Positions 35,796-44,349 of a stretch of DNA of 64,000 nucleotides are shown here, piece by piece. Below the pieces are notes generated by a model that had not been told where the DNA came from, searched no databases, and was given only the letters and a program-made list of their open reading frames with translations. The stretch is taken from assembly GCA_900552135.1 (NCBI GenBank), contig URYN01000009.1:3168-67167 (forward strand), read 5' to 3'. The stretch's first letter is position 1, and every line of letters starts with the position of its first letter. Source of the stretch: an uncultured Clostridium sp. (GTDB lineage Bacteria; Bacillota; Clostridia; TANB77; CAG-508). The translations under genes and the position numbers were made by a program.

Positions 35796-36494
35796 TTAAA
35801 TTTTTATCAAAGTGAATTTTGTATAATCACAACTTGTCATTATGTACTCCACTCCATTGTGAATTCCTTCTATTGCATTTGCATGTGCTTTACCATGCAA
35901 ATGTCCATATATGCATTTTTTTACATTGTACTTTTCAAGTATATCTGTAAATTCATTTCTATTGTTTTCAGTAGTAATTGGTGGATAATGCATACATACA
36001 ATTATTTCCTTTGAATTATTCTCGTCTTGAAAATTCTCTATTCCATCTCTTATTGATAATTCTAGTCTTGTAGCTTCCCTTTTTACTATTTTCTTATCTT
36101 TTTCTTCCTCTGATAATATGTTCCAACCTCTTGTACCAGCTATAATTTTGTTTTCAAAATAATAACTGTTGTTATATAAAAAGTCTATGTTTTCTAGATT
36201 GTTTTTTTGTAAAAATTCTCTCATGCTTTTAAGCGTAGTCCACCAAAAATCATGATTACCTTTTAGTAGTAATTTTTTTCCTGGTAATTCAGCAATAAAA
36301 TTAAAGTCTTTATATGTATTCTCAAGTTTCATCTCCCATGAAAAATCACCTGGCAATAAAACTAAGTCTTCTTCTTTAACTTTCTTTATCCAGTCTTCTT
36401 TTATTTTATTTTCATAATCATCCCAACCAAATATATTCATTTGCTTGTTTGTGTTAAATGATAGATGTAAATCTGAAATTGCATATATTGACAT
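35796..36494 (-). CDS. Calcineurin-like metallophosphoesterase
   Basis: 232 residues. The dimetal-site motifs are all present: SDLHLSF, LLPGDFSWE, LLKGNHDFWW, VCMHYPP and IYGHLHGKAH. The substrate is unknown; close family members are annotated simply as phosphoesterases. It starts 5 bp past the tsaD stop, with GGAGG inside the end of tsaD at about 12 bases from the ATG, so it is co-transcribed with tsaD. No signal peptide or membrane segment. Confidence 0.88.
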   Translation of the reverse strand: MSIYAISDLHLSFNTNKQMNIFGWDDYENKIKEDWIKKVKEEDLVLLPGDFSWEMKLENTYKDFNFIAELPGKKLLLKGNHDFWWTTLKSMREFLQKNNLENIDFLYNNSYYFENKIIAGTRGWNILSEEEKDKKIVKREATRLELSIRDGIENFQDENNSKEIIVCMHYPPITTENNRNEFTDILEKYNVKKCIYGHLHGKAHANAIEGIHNGVEYIMTSCDYTKFTLIKI

Positions 36495-36499
36495 TGTCT

Positions 36500-37498
36500 T
36501 TATTCACCTCCAAGAGTCAAGTTTGGTATTGCATTTAGGTCAAGAAAGCTTCTCTTACCTGCCATAAATTCATAGTATCCTGCTGAAGCAATCATAGCTC
36601 CATTATCAGTACAAAGTTTTAATTCTGGATAGTAAATTTGTATGTTTTCACTCTTTGCGAAAATATCAAATTTATTTCTTATGTATGTATTAGCAGAAAC
36701 TCCTCCTGCAAGTACTATTTTCTTTATTTCTGTTTCTTCAACAGCCTTTTTAATATTCGATACAAGCATTTCAGATACCGTTTCTTCAAAGCTTGCAGCC
36801 AGGTTTGCTTTATTCACATCGGGTTCTTTATGATGCAAATTTATGACTGCTGTTTTTATTCCACTAAAGCTAAAATCTAACACTTCAGTATGTGTTTTTG
36901 GTAATTTTATATTTGGTTCTCCTTCTTGAGCCAGTTTATCTATTTTAGGTCCTCCTGGATAACCAAGTCCTATTACTCTTGCAACTTTATCAAAAGCTTC
37001 TCCTACAGCGTCATCTTTGGTCTTTCCAAGCACTTCAAAAGTTGTATAATCTTTTACATGTATTATTTGAGTATTTCCTCCAGACATCATCATACATAAA
37101 AATGGTGGTTTTAACTCTGGGTGTGTTATGTAGTTAGCTGCTATATGTCCTTTTATATGGTTCACACCTACTAAAGGTTTATTTATTGCATAGCTTAAAG
37201 CTTTCGCATAAGACACTCCTACTAATAGTGCTCCAACTAATCCTGGTCCATAAGTACATGCGATTGCATCTATATCTTCAAGTTTTATTCCCGCTTCTTT
37301 TATTGCAAGTTTCATTACATTTGAGATTGCTTCTACATGATTTCTTGATGCAATTTCTGGCACAACCCCTCCAAATTTTTCATGAATACTTATTTGTGTA
37401 TCTATCACATTTGATAGAACTTCTCTCCCATTTTTTACAACAGATATAGATGTTTCATCACAACTTGATTCTATTCCCATTATATAAATATCTTTCAT
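36500..37498 (-). CDS. tsaD: tRNA N6-adenosine threonylcarbamoyltransferase TsaD
   Basis: 332 residues. ASKHA-fold enzyme transferring the threonylcarbamoyl group to A37 of ANN-decoding tRNAs. Visible are GIESSCDETSISVV at the start, the metal-binding pair NHIKGHIAANYI, MMSGGNTQI, GYPGGPKID, SFSGIKTAV and the late CTDNGAMIA. It is complete. Its usual partners TsaB and TsaE are not in this window. GG-rich site before the ATG is weak but in place. Confidence 0.95.
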   Translation of the reverse strand: MKDIYIMGIESSCDETSISVVKNGREVLSNVIDTQISIHEKFGGVVPEIASRNHVEAISNVMKLAIKEAGIKLEDIDAIACTYGPGLVGALLVGVSYAKALSYAINKPLVGVNHIKGHIAANYITHPELKPPFLCMMMSGGNTQIIHVKDYTTFEVLGKTKDDAVGEAFDKVARVIGLGYPGGPKIDKLAQEGEPNIKLPKTHTEVLDFSFSGIKTAVINLHHKEPDVNKANLAASFEETVSEMLVSNIKKAVEETEIKKIVLAGGVSANTYIRNKFDIFAKSENIQIYYPELKLCTDNGAMIASAGYYEFMAGKRSFLDLNAIPNLTLGGE

Positions 37499-37517
37499 TT
37501 TTCTACCTTCTACTTCT

Positions 37518-38252
37518 TTAAAATAATCCGAATATTGCTGAAACTAGTAAATATATTCCTTTAGATACCACAGATATTACTGGTGAAATTATATAGCTTA
37601 CTAAATTTGTAACCCATAAAACAATAAACACCATGTAAAATATTTGCTTATTCTCTGTAAACCACATTCTTGCTTTGTAAGGCAAAAAGTGTATTAATAT
37701 CTTTGAACCATCTAGTGGTGGTAAAGGAACTAAATTGAATACCCCTAGTCCGATATTTACGCTAATTGCCATTTGAATTGCTATTACAACTAGCGAGCCT
37801 GCTGTAGTTAAGCAAAATGCCGGAGCAAATGTTACTACCGCAAATAAAATTATTGTTAATATAATTGCAACAATAATATTCATTAATGGTCCCGCAAAAG
37901 CAACGATTGCTTCTTGTGCAGTCATAGATCTTTTTCTGTTAAAATTTGTCGGATTAATTTCTACAGGTTTTCCCCATCCAAAGTGTACAAATACAAGCAT
38001 TAGAAATCCTACTGGATCAATATGTGCAAGTGGATTTAGAGTAAGTCTTCCTTGTCTTCTTGGAGTATCATCTCCCAATTTATCTGCTGCAAAAGCATGT
38101 GCAAATTCATGGAATGTTATTGCTATAATTACTCCTGGCAAAGTTAATAATAATGCCACAAGCTCTTCAGGATTTTGTGCATATCCAGCAATTGTCGTAA
38201 TCGCAAATATTCCTATAATTACATATAGAATTCTTTTATCAAAATTAAACAT
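37518..38252 (-). CDS. Site-2 protease family protein (M50, YwhC type)
   Basis: 244 residues, integral membrane zinc protease without a PDZ domain. The zinc motif ITFHEFAHAFAADKLGD lies in the second hydrophobic segment and the third ligand in NLVPLPPLDGSKIL. About six hydrophobic segments in all; NPLAHIDPVG and FGWGKPVEINP are typical of the short YwhC/rhomboid-neighbour subgroup. Substrate unknown. GAGG precedes the ATG by seven bases. It lies between recN and tsaD on the same strand. Confidence 0.9.
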   Translation of the reverse strand: MFNFDKRILYVIIGIFAITTIAGYAQNPEELVALLLTLPGVIIAITFHEFAHAFAADKLGDDTPRRQGRLTLNPLAHIDPVGFLMLVFVHFGWGKPVEINPTNFNRKRSMTAQEAIVAFAGPLMNIIVAIILTIILFAVVTFAPAFCLTTAGSLVVIAIQMAISVNIGLGVFNLVPLPPLDGSKILIHFLPYKARMWFTENKQIFYMVFIVLWVTNLVSYIISPVISVVSKGIYLLVSAIFGLF

Positions 38253-38330
38253 TTAATCACCTCTTAATGTTCAATATTATATAATATATTTCTAAATATG
38301 TAAATATTTTTGACAGAAGATACCTTTACT

Positions 38331-39956
38331 CTATGCACATTTATTTCTTAATTCTCTTGCATGAGACATTGCAATTTCAGTTACTTCCCCTGATGAAATT
38401 CTAGCTATTTCTTTTAATGTTTCTTCTTCATTAAGCAGTTTTATTTTTGTGTTAGTCTTTTCATTTTTTACTTCTTTATAGATGTAATAATTATATTCTC
38501 CTTTTGCAGCAATTGGTGCCAAATGTGTTACGATTAATACTTGATGACTTTGTGCTATTCTTTTTAGTTTTATGCCAACAGAATTTGCTGCTTTTCCACT
38601 TATACCTGTATCAATTTCGTCAAATATTAGGACTGGTACTTCATCAATATCTGAAAGAACTGTTTTTATTGCAAGCATTATTCTAGACATTTCTCCTCCT
38701 GATGCAATTTTATCCAGTTTCTTTGCTTCTTCTCCTAGATTTGTTGCTATCATAAATTCTGTATGGCTCTTTCCATTCATTGAAAATTCCTCATCTTCTA
38801 TAACACTTGCCATAAATCTTGCATTTTTCATTTCTAGTTCTTTTAGCTCATTATTTATTTTTTCATTAAGTATAATTGATTTTTCTTTTCTTTCTTTTGT
38901 AATCTTTTCACAAATTTCATTCATTTCTTGTGTAAGATTTTGAATTTTTTCTTTTGTCTTTTGATTTTCTTCATCAAGATTTTCTATTCTATTAATTTCA
39001 CTTTCAAGTTCATCTTGGTATTTCAATATTTCTTCTATTGTGTTTCCATATTTTCTTTTTAATGAATATATTTCATCCAATCTTTCTTCGACTTGGTTTC
39101 TTTCATTTTCGTCAAAATATGTGTCTTCATTCATACTACATACGTCTCTAGAAAGCTCTTGTACTTCATAATAAATGTTTTTCAATTCACTTAATTTTTG
39201 ACTATATCTTTCATCTACATTTTCTATTTTTTCAAAGGCCCTTATTGATTCATTTACAACGTCTATAACCGTCCCTTCTAGGTTTGAACTAACTAAATTT
39301 AGAGCTTCTGCAACTTTTTCAGAATTCATCATTATTTTTCTTTTTTCTTCTAGCTGTTCATCCTCTCCATTTTTCAACTTTGCCCCTTTTATTTCTTTGT
39401 ATTGATATTTTAGAAGGTCTAATTTTCTTCTTTTCTCCATGTCATCACCATAATTATTTTTTAGCATGGCATTCAGTTTTTTATATTCATTATAAAGGTC
39501 TTGATACTCCTTCAATTTATTAGACATGGTTATCCCTATAAATTTATCTAAATATTTTGTATGAAATTCAGAATCCATAAGTGTTTGATTATCATATTGA
39601 CCGTGTATGTCTATTATGTTTTTCATAAAATTTCTAAGTTCAGTTACAGTTACAAGTCTTCCATTGATTTTGCATAAATTTTTTCCCGAGGTATTTATTT
39701 CTCTTGAAACTATTACATTTCCATCAATTGTGTTTTCATAATTAGGCAAGTTTAGAGAAAGTTCTACAAATGATACGTTTTGTCCCCTTCTAATCATATC
39801 TTTAGAGAATCTTCCCCCTGCAATAATTCCCAAAGAATCAACTATTAATGTTTTTCCGGCACCTGTCTCTCCAGTTAAGACGTTTAAGCCTTTGTTTAAA
39901 TCTATTGTTAAATCATCAATTATTCCAATATTTTTTATATGAAGTGATGTAATCAT
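38331..39956 (-). CDS. recN: DNA repair protein RecN
   Basis: 541 residues, SMC-like. N-terminal Walker A LTGETGAGKT, two long coiled-coil arms (about 150-350) and the C-terminal signature ASGGEMSRIMLAIK with Walker B VLIFDEIDTGISG. RecN is one of the first proteins at double-strand breaks and holds DNA ends together. GGAGG precedes the ATG by six bases. The promoter region bears a direct repeat on either side of the hexamers that may be a damage-response operator. Confidence 0.95.
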   Translation of the reverse strand: MITSLHIKNIGIIDDLTIDLNKGLNVLTGETGAGKTLIVDSLGIIAGGRFSKDMIRRGQNVSFVELSLNLPNYENTIDGNVIVSREINTSGKNLCKINGRLVTVTELRNFMKNIIDIHGQYDNQTLMDSEFHTKYLDKFIGITMSNKLKEYQDLYNEYKKLNAMLKNNYGDDMEKRRKLDLLKYQYKEIKGAKLKNGEDEQLEEKRKIMMNSEKVAEALNLVSSNLEGTVIDVVNESIRAFEKIENVDERYSQKLSELKNIYYEVQELSRDVCSMNEDTYFDENERNQVEERLDEIYSLKRKYGNTIEEILKYQDELESEINRIENLDEENQKTKEKIQNLTQEMNEICEKITKERKEKSIILNEKINNELKELEMKNARFMASVIEDEEFSMNGKSHTEFMIATNLGEEAKKLDKIASGGEMSRIMLAIKTVLSDIDEVPVLIFDEIDTGISGKAANSVGIKLKRIAQSHQVLIVTHLAPIAAKGEYNYYIYKEVKNEKTNTKIKLLNEEETLKEIARISSGEVTEIAMSHARELRNKCA

Positions 39957-39989
39957 TTTTTACCTCCTAACGCAACGTAATCGCAAATC

Positions 39990-40058
39990 TTTGTTCGTTA
40001 ATATAATACTCTTATTTTTTTGTCTTGTCAATACTTTTTACAAATTTTTGTTCGTTAA
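39990..40058 (-). promoter_or_regulatory. recN promoter flanked by a 12-bp direct repeat
   Basis: Minus strand TTGACA (40026-40031), 17 bp, TATTAT (40003-40008). The plus-strand sequence TTTGTTCGTTAA occurs at 39990-40001 and again at 40047-40058, one copy on each side of the promoter. It contains the GTTCG half of the Firmicutes LexA box but is not the full palindrome. Confidence 0.6.
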
Positions 40059-40067
40059 GTTTTCGAC

Positions 40068-40100
40068 AAAAAAAGAGGACACCCTATTGGTGGCGTCCTC
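40068..40100 (-). terminator. Terminator after the flotillin region
   Basis: GAGGAC...GTCCTC stem with inner ACC/GGT, followed on the minus strand by seven T. The loop sequence (ACCCTATTGG) makes it a diverged relative of the dispersed GGGACGTCCC hairpins. Confidence 0.75.
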
Positions 40101-40162
40101 CAAAAAGCTTTGTTTGTGATTTGTAATTTGGCTGATATGAAGAGTTTTATTAACTTAAAGTT

Positions 40163-40318
40163 TTACTTCATTTTATACTTCAAGCGTTCACATTCAATTC
40201 TTCTAATTTCGGTGTTTGTATTCCTGATTTTTTTCGCATCAGGTCCTTCCTTGTGTCCTTTGCAACTTATATTGTGAGCAAAAACCTTCCTTGCAAAATC
40301 AATCTGTTTCTTTCGCAT
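40163..40318 (-). CDS. 51-residue basic protein coupled to flotillin
   Basis: Small ORF starting MRKKQIDFARKVFAHNI and ending RRIECERLKYKMK, strongly basic, with two Cys and a KGHKEGPDAKKI middle. The ATG lies inside the last codons of the flotillin gene in another frame and is preceded by AAAGGTGAT at a normal distance; a terminator follows about 60 bp beyond the stop. I know no family. These points favour a real, translationally coupled gene, but its length leaves doubt. Confidence 0.5.
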   Translation of the reverse strand: MRKKQIDFARKVFAHNISCKGHKEGPDAKKIRNTNTEIRRIECERLKYKMK

Positions 40319-42030
40319 TACAATCACCTTTTGCTGTTTCTACATCTTCAGAAGTAGGCTCGCTGGCCTCTCCCTCTGCATCGGCAGAATTCAACTCGCT
40401 GGTCGTTTCCTCTTCCTTGCCAGAATCCGACTTGCTTCCTTTTTTCAGGTTGCCCAAGCCGGCCAGTGTCGCATCGGAAAGTTCCCTGATCTCATCAGTA
40501 ATAGGCTTACCGTTGAGAGCCTGGTTCTGGACGTTGACGCTCTTCATGAGCATTGGAATCTGGCTGAGGGTATCCAGCAAAATGTTTCCAGTTTTGCTGG
40601 CACCACTTCCCATAAGGGTACTCTCTCCGCCAATGTGAACAAACTCAGCATTCTGGCCAACGTTCGCCATGATTTGTGCCGTAGCAGTGGCAATCTTGAT
40701 GTTGGCTTCCGCCTCGATCTTGAGCTTCTCAATCTCGAAGTTCACCTTGCCACTGGAAGCACGTGCATCAGCAATGGCTTTTTCGCCTTCGGCTTCAGCA
40801 AGCTTTTGAGCCTTGATACCTTCAGCTTCAGCCAACTTCTGGGCTTTCAAGCCTTCAGCATCTGCAAGCATTGCTGCTTTCTTGCCTTCGGCTTCAGCCA
40901 CAGCCTTTGCCTTAGCAACTTCTGCACTTGCCAAACCTTCGGTTTTTGCTTTTTGTGCTTCTGCCTCAGCCTGAAGCTTAATCGCTTGAGCGTTGCTCTC
41001 TGCGACCTTAACTTTCGCCTCTGCCTGGGTCTTCTGCACTTCAGCCTCTGCCTCTGCTTCAACGCGTTTTCTCTCTTTTTCGGCTTGTGCACGGGTAATG
41101 ATGACTTCACGCTGTTTTTGAGCAGCCAGATTCTCCTGTTCAGCCTTCATGACTGCAACAGCACCTCTTTGCTCCTCAACTTCACGCATGCGGATAGTCT
41201 TCTGAAGCTCGCCAGCAACATCCGCATTCGCATTTGCGGTTTCAGTTGCAGTTCTAAATTCTGCAAGCTTCATGTCCGTTTCCTTGCGCTTCTCCTTTTC
41301 AGCAAGCTCTGCATCCATTCGAGCAATGCTTGCCTCTTGGCGGGCCCTGGCCTCAGCAATTTCTGCTGCTTTTCCAGCCTCAGCGGTCTTTTCGCGTGTA
41401 ATCTGGTCAACCTCGGCATGCTTAATCTGTGCAGCTTTTGCCTTTTCAGCGGAGTCAAGGGCAGCGATATTGTCGTAATATTGGTTATTATCACAAATAT
41501 CCTGAATATTCAACGACACAAGCTCAAGGCCCATGTTATCCATTTCGTCGGCAACACTTTTTTGAACCATCTGTTTGAACGCTTCCTTGTCCGTAAGGAG
41601 TTGTTCAGGAGTCATAGATGCTACAACATCACGAACAGCACCCATAAGAGTCAATTTAACGTCCGAAATGATACCGTCATTACCACGTTCCTTGAAAGAG
41701 ACAATCGCAGTCCGAAGTTTTTCCTGCTCCGATACGCAAGGGCCGAATCTGGGCAGTCCAATCTGCAACAATGGGCACTGCAGTCGCCGTTTTGATCTCG
41801 TCTTTGTCGGCCGTAACTGTCATCATGCAAAGGTCGAAGTAATCCGCCTTTCGGAAGATGGGAATCACAAAGGCACCTCCCGATACCTTTATGATGGGTT
41901 CCTTTCCGCCGGTGATAATCAGCGCCTTGTCAATGCTTGCAACCTTGTAGATGGACGCAAGAAAGATGAGGGCGACAATCACAGCAATAACAGCAATGAT
42001 GATTCCGATGTTGGCAATAATAAATTCCAT
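40299..42030 (-). pseudogene. Flotillin-like SPFH/Band 7 protein, split by a frameshift
   Basis: Two overlapping frames are one gene. The first (42030 down) gives an N-terminal membrane hairpin (about 5-28), then IYKVASIDKALIITGG and the SPFH start up to DWTAQIRP (residue 97). The second frame (down to 40299) continues CVSEQEKLRTAIVSFKERG, the rest of the SPFH domain, a very long Ala/Glu/Lys coiled coil with AEAEG-type repeats, and a C-terminal QIMANVGQNAEF...IPMLMKS flotillin end. Skipping one base at CCC-T (41739) would join them into 576 residues. Flotillins organise membrane microdomains. GC content is far above the surroundings, suggesting transfer. The promoter and a GGGAGG site are intact, so it may be a recent mutation, a recoding event or a sequencing error. 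Confidence 0.8.
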
Positions 42031-42119
42031 ACTTAAGTCCTCCCTTAAGTGTACTAAAAGGTTTACAACTTACTTACCACAAATCAGCTTTTTTAAACAA
42101 GTAATAAAACTCAAAAGCT

Positions 42120-42148
42120 ATTATACCACATTTTTACAATTATGTAAA
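42120..42148 (-). promoter_or_regulatory. Sigma-A-type promoter of the flotillin gene
   Basis: Minus strand TTTACA (42143-42148), 17-bp spacer, perfect TATAAT (42120-42125), about 90 bp before the start. Confidence 0.65.
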
Positions 42149-42193
42149 GTTGCAACTTGTAAAAATTTATAGAAAAAATATTTTACATTTCGG

Positions 42194-42222
42194 TTGACTA
42201 ATCTAAAAAAAAATGGTATATT
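42194..42222 (+). promoter_or_regulatory. Promoter of tRNA-Glu
   Basis: TTGACT (42194-42199), 17-bp spacer and TATATT (42217-42222), 16 bp before the mature 5' end. Confidence 0.75.
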
Positions 42223-42238
42223 AGATAAGTACTTAATC

Positions 42239-42313
42239 GGCCCCTTGGTCAAGCGGTTAAGACGCGGCCCTCTCAAGGCCGAATCATGGGTTCGATTCCC
42301 GTAGGGGTCACCA
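42239..42313 (+). tRNA. tRNA-Glu (anticodon CTC)
   Basis: 75 bases with encoded CCA. Acceptor GGCCCCT pairs with AGGGGTC (one G-T wobble); the anticodon stem CGGCC/GGCCG encloses loop CTCTCAA, hence anticodon CTC; the T arm is GTTCGATTCC. It reads GAG codons. It has its own promoter and terminator. Confidence 0.95.
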
Positions 42314-42320
42314 AATTATT

Positions 42321-42348
42321 AGAGCTATTTTAATAGCTCTCTTTTTTT
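42321..42348 (+). terminator. Terminator of tRNA-Glu
   Basis: AGAGCTATT / AATAGCTCT stem with a two-base loop followed by CTTTTTTT, eight bases after the CCA end. Confidence 0.9.
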
Positions 42349-42372
42349 ATTTTAGAATTATTCTATCTGGAA

Positions 42373-42407
42373 TTAAAAAGGAGGATTAGCTATTTGCTAT
42401 CCTCCTT
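42373..42407 (-). terminator. Terminator overlapping the end of the Lys-rich gene
   Basis: AAGGAGGAT-AGC with GCT-ATCCTCCTT; on the minus strand the stem contains the last codons and stop (42390) of the Lys-rich gene and is followed by TTTTTAATT. Confidence 0.8.
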
Positions 42408-43367
42408 AATTATTTGTTTTATATCACTAATTCCATCTTTCCATTTTTTCTTTTCTTTTACATACGCAACTATAATTTTTATCAAATAATATATTGCCCC
42501 GGCTCCGATTATCGAGATAATCATAATTGGAATTTTCTCTTGATATAAAATATTTATATATGTGATTACTAGTGTTAAAATCGCTATAACAAGTATCTCG
42601 ACTCCAATTAGCGCTGTTTTTCCATTTTCCTTATTATAAGAATATTCAAACATTATTATTGCAATAATAACGGTCGCCATGCTAAATATTTTCATGTCCT
42701 CAATAAAAGTTTTACTAGCAACATTCTTAAAGCCAAAATATATACAAGCAAAATATGCTAATACAAGTATTGCTATTCCAATGTTATCTAAAACAGTTTT
42801 ATGTATGTTCTTTTTTTCTTTTTTCGGCATCTTTATTGCATTTTCAATCTCTGCCGATATTTTTTCTTTATCAAAAGGCTTTTTACTCTTTTCTTTTGCT
42901 TTTTTTGGCTCTTCTTTAATTTCTGGAATCTGTTCAATCTTGTCTATGTTTTCAATTTGTTCTTTTATTATTTGTTTTATTTTTTCGTCTTTCTTTTTTG
43001 ACCTTTTAATTTGTTCTGATTTTTCTATTTTTTTTGTTTCTTTTTTCTGTGTTTTAGTTGTTTTTCCAGCTGATTTATTGTTCTTTACACCTTGTGATGT
43101 TTTCGTATTTTTTGTTGTTCTCTTTTTCGATACTACCTCTTCAACCGCTTTTTCTTCATTTGCTTTTTTTGAAGTAGATTTAGATTTGCGAGTTCTATTA
43201 GTTGCAGTAGTAGATTTTTTTGAAGACTTTTCTGATTTTTCAATTTTGGCTGGCTTATCATTTATTTTTTCTTCTTTCAGACTAGAAGTTCTTTTTTTAG
43301 TAGTGGGTTTTCTAGTTGGTTTTGAAGATTCTTCATTTTCTATGGTATCATCAACCTTTTTTGGCAT
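42390..43367 (-). CDS. Membrane protein with long Lys-rich N-terminal tail
   Basis: 325 residues. Residues 1 to about 185 are highly charged and disordered, dominated by Lys, Thr, Ser and Glu (KKRTSS, KSSKKSTT, KKRTTKNTKT), a cytoplasmic tail like that of histone H1. Four hydrophobic helices follow (about 195-310, beginning NIGIAILVLAYFACIYFGF) and a short basic end. I recognise no family. The tail could bind nucleic acid, ribosomes or acidic lipids at the membrane, but there is no direct evidence. It is the second such tail in the window (compare 18483-19535). It follows rsmE by 26 bp with GAGG before the ATG. Confidence 0.7.
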   Translation of the reverse strand: MPKKVDDTIENEESSKPTRKPTTKKRTSSLKEEKINDKPAKIEKSEKSSKKSTTATNRTRKSKSTSKKANEEKAVEEVVSKKRTTKNTKTSQGVKNNKSAGKTTKTQKKETKKIEKSEQIKRSKKKDEKIKQIIKEQIENIDKIEQIPEIKEEPKKAKEKSKKPFDKEKISAEIENAIKMPKKEKKNIHKTVLDNIGIAILVLAYFACIYFGFKNVASKTFIEDMKIFSMATVIIAIIMFEYSYNKENGKTALIGVEILVIAILTLVITYINILYQEKIPIMIISIIGAGAIYYLIKIIVAYVKEKKKWKDGISDIKQIIKEDSK

Positions 43368-43393
43368 TCTTTCTACCTCTTTTCTCCTTTATT

Positions 43394-44149
43394 TTAGTTT
43401 TCTAATTCATACATTATGTCGCCAGACATGATAATTCCCGCAGTTTCAGTCCTTAGAATTCTTCTGCCTAGAGATACGCATTTTGCTCCTAAATTATTTA
43501 ATTGTTCTATCTCTCTTTCAGATATTCCTCCTTCAGGACCAATTATTATTGCAATCTTGTATTTTTTATCTTTCAAGTTTTCTAACTTTTTCAATTCTTT
43601 TTTTAGCATTGTTTTTTCTTCATTTTCATACGCCACTAATATTGTATCGAATTTTTCATTTTTTAAGCTATCTGATATTTTATTTATTTTTATTATATTT
43701 TTTATTTCTGGAATCTTATCTCTCATGGATTGTTTTGCTGCAATTTCAGCAATTTTCTGCCATCTTTCAAGTTTTTTTGAAACTTGTTTTTCATCAAGTT
43801 TTACAACTGTTCTTTCCATTATAACTGGAACGATTGCGTTTACTCCAACCTCTGTATTTTTTTGTATTATGAGTTCCATTTTTTCAAATTTAGGTAACCC
43901 CTGATATAAAGTTATATCAACATTTGATTCCGCAGTTTCTTCTAATTTTTCTTGTATTTCACAAGTAACAGAATTTTTTTGAGCATTAATTATTTCAGCT
44001 ATGTAGTTTTCCCCTGTTTCTTGATTACAAACTTTTAGTATTTCTCCCTGTTTCATTCTTAATACATTTGTAATGTGATTAACGTCATCACCGACTATTT
44101 CTATTTTATTATTACTTATTTGATTTTCTTTTACAAAAAATTTAGGCAT
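43394..44149 (-). CDS. rsmE: 16S rRNA m3U1498 methyltransferase RsmE
   Basis: 251 residues. N-terminal PUA-like part (VGDDVNHITNVLRMKQGE) and C-terminal SPOUT knot with IIGPEGGISEREIEQL and SLGRRILRTETA, the SAM-binding loops. It methylates U1498 in helix 44 of 16S rRNA. In many Firmicutes it follows dnaJ and prmA; here prmA is missing between them. GAGG precedes the ATG. Confidence 0.93.
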   Translation of the reverse strand: MPKFFVKENQISNNKIEIVGDDVNHITNVLRMKQGEILKVCNQETGENYIAEIINAQKNSVTCEIQEKLEETAESNVDITLYQGLPKFEKMELIIQKNTEVGVNAIVPVIMERTVVKLDEKQVSKKLERWQKIAEIAAKQSMRDKIPEIKNIIKINKISDSLKNEKFDTILVAYENEEKTMLKKELKKLENLKDKKYKIAIIIGPEGGISEREIEQLNNLGAKCVSLGRRILRTETAGIIMSGDIMYELEN

Positions 44150-44190
44150 TTCTTTCCTCTAATCTTATTTTTTCATTCAAAATTATATCA

Positions 44191-44225
44191 AAAAAAAACT
44201 TATAGTGCAACACCATAAGTTTTTA
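44191..44225 (-). terminator. Terminator of the heat-shock operon, after dnaJ
   Basis: AAAAACTTAT-GTG with CAC-ATAAGTTTTT and a three-base loop; on the minus strand followed by eight or more T. Confidence 0.85.
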
Positions 44226-44349
44226 TTTTTATAATTTTAGTTGCAAATATTTTTAAGTATTATTAGTGACTATTTTTAATATACAAATTTCATCTACTTT
44301 ACAGAATTGCATTTGATTTCACTTGACGTAATTTTTATTTACTAATATT

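Noticed and set aside
40635..41795. 386-codon plus-strand frame opposite flotillin
   Set aside because: It is the shadow of a GC-rich Ala/Glu/Lys coiled coil; its translation is low-complexity Leu/Ser/Cys/Phe, and the minus strand has the SPFH domain.
42679..43431. 250-codon plus-strand frame opposite the Lys-rich gene
   Set aside because: Phe/Ser-rich translation that is simply the complement of Lys codons; no binding site and overlaps rsmE.
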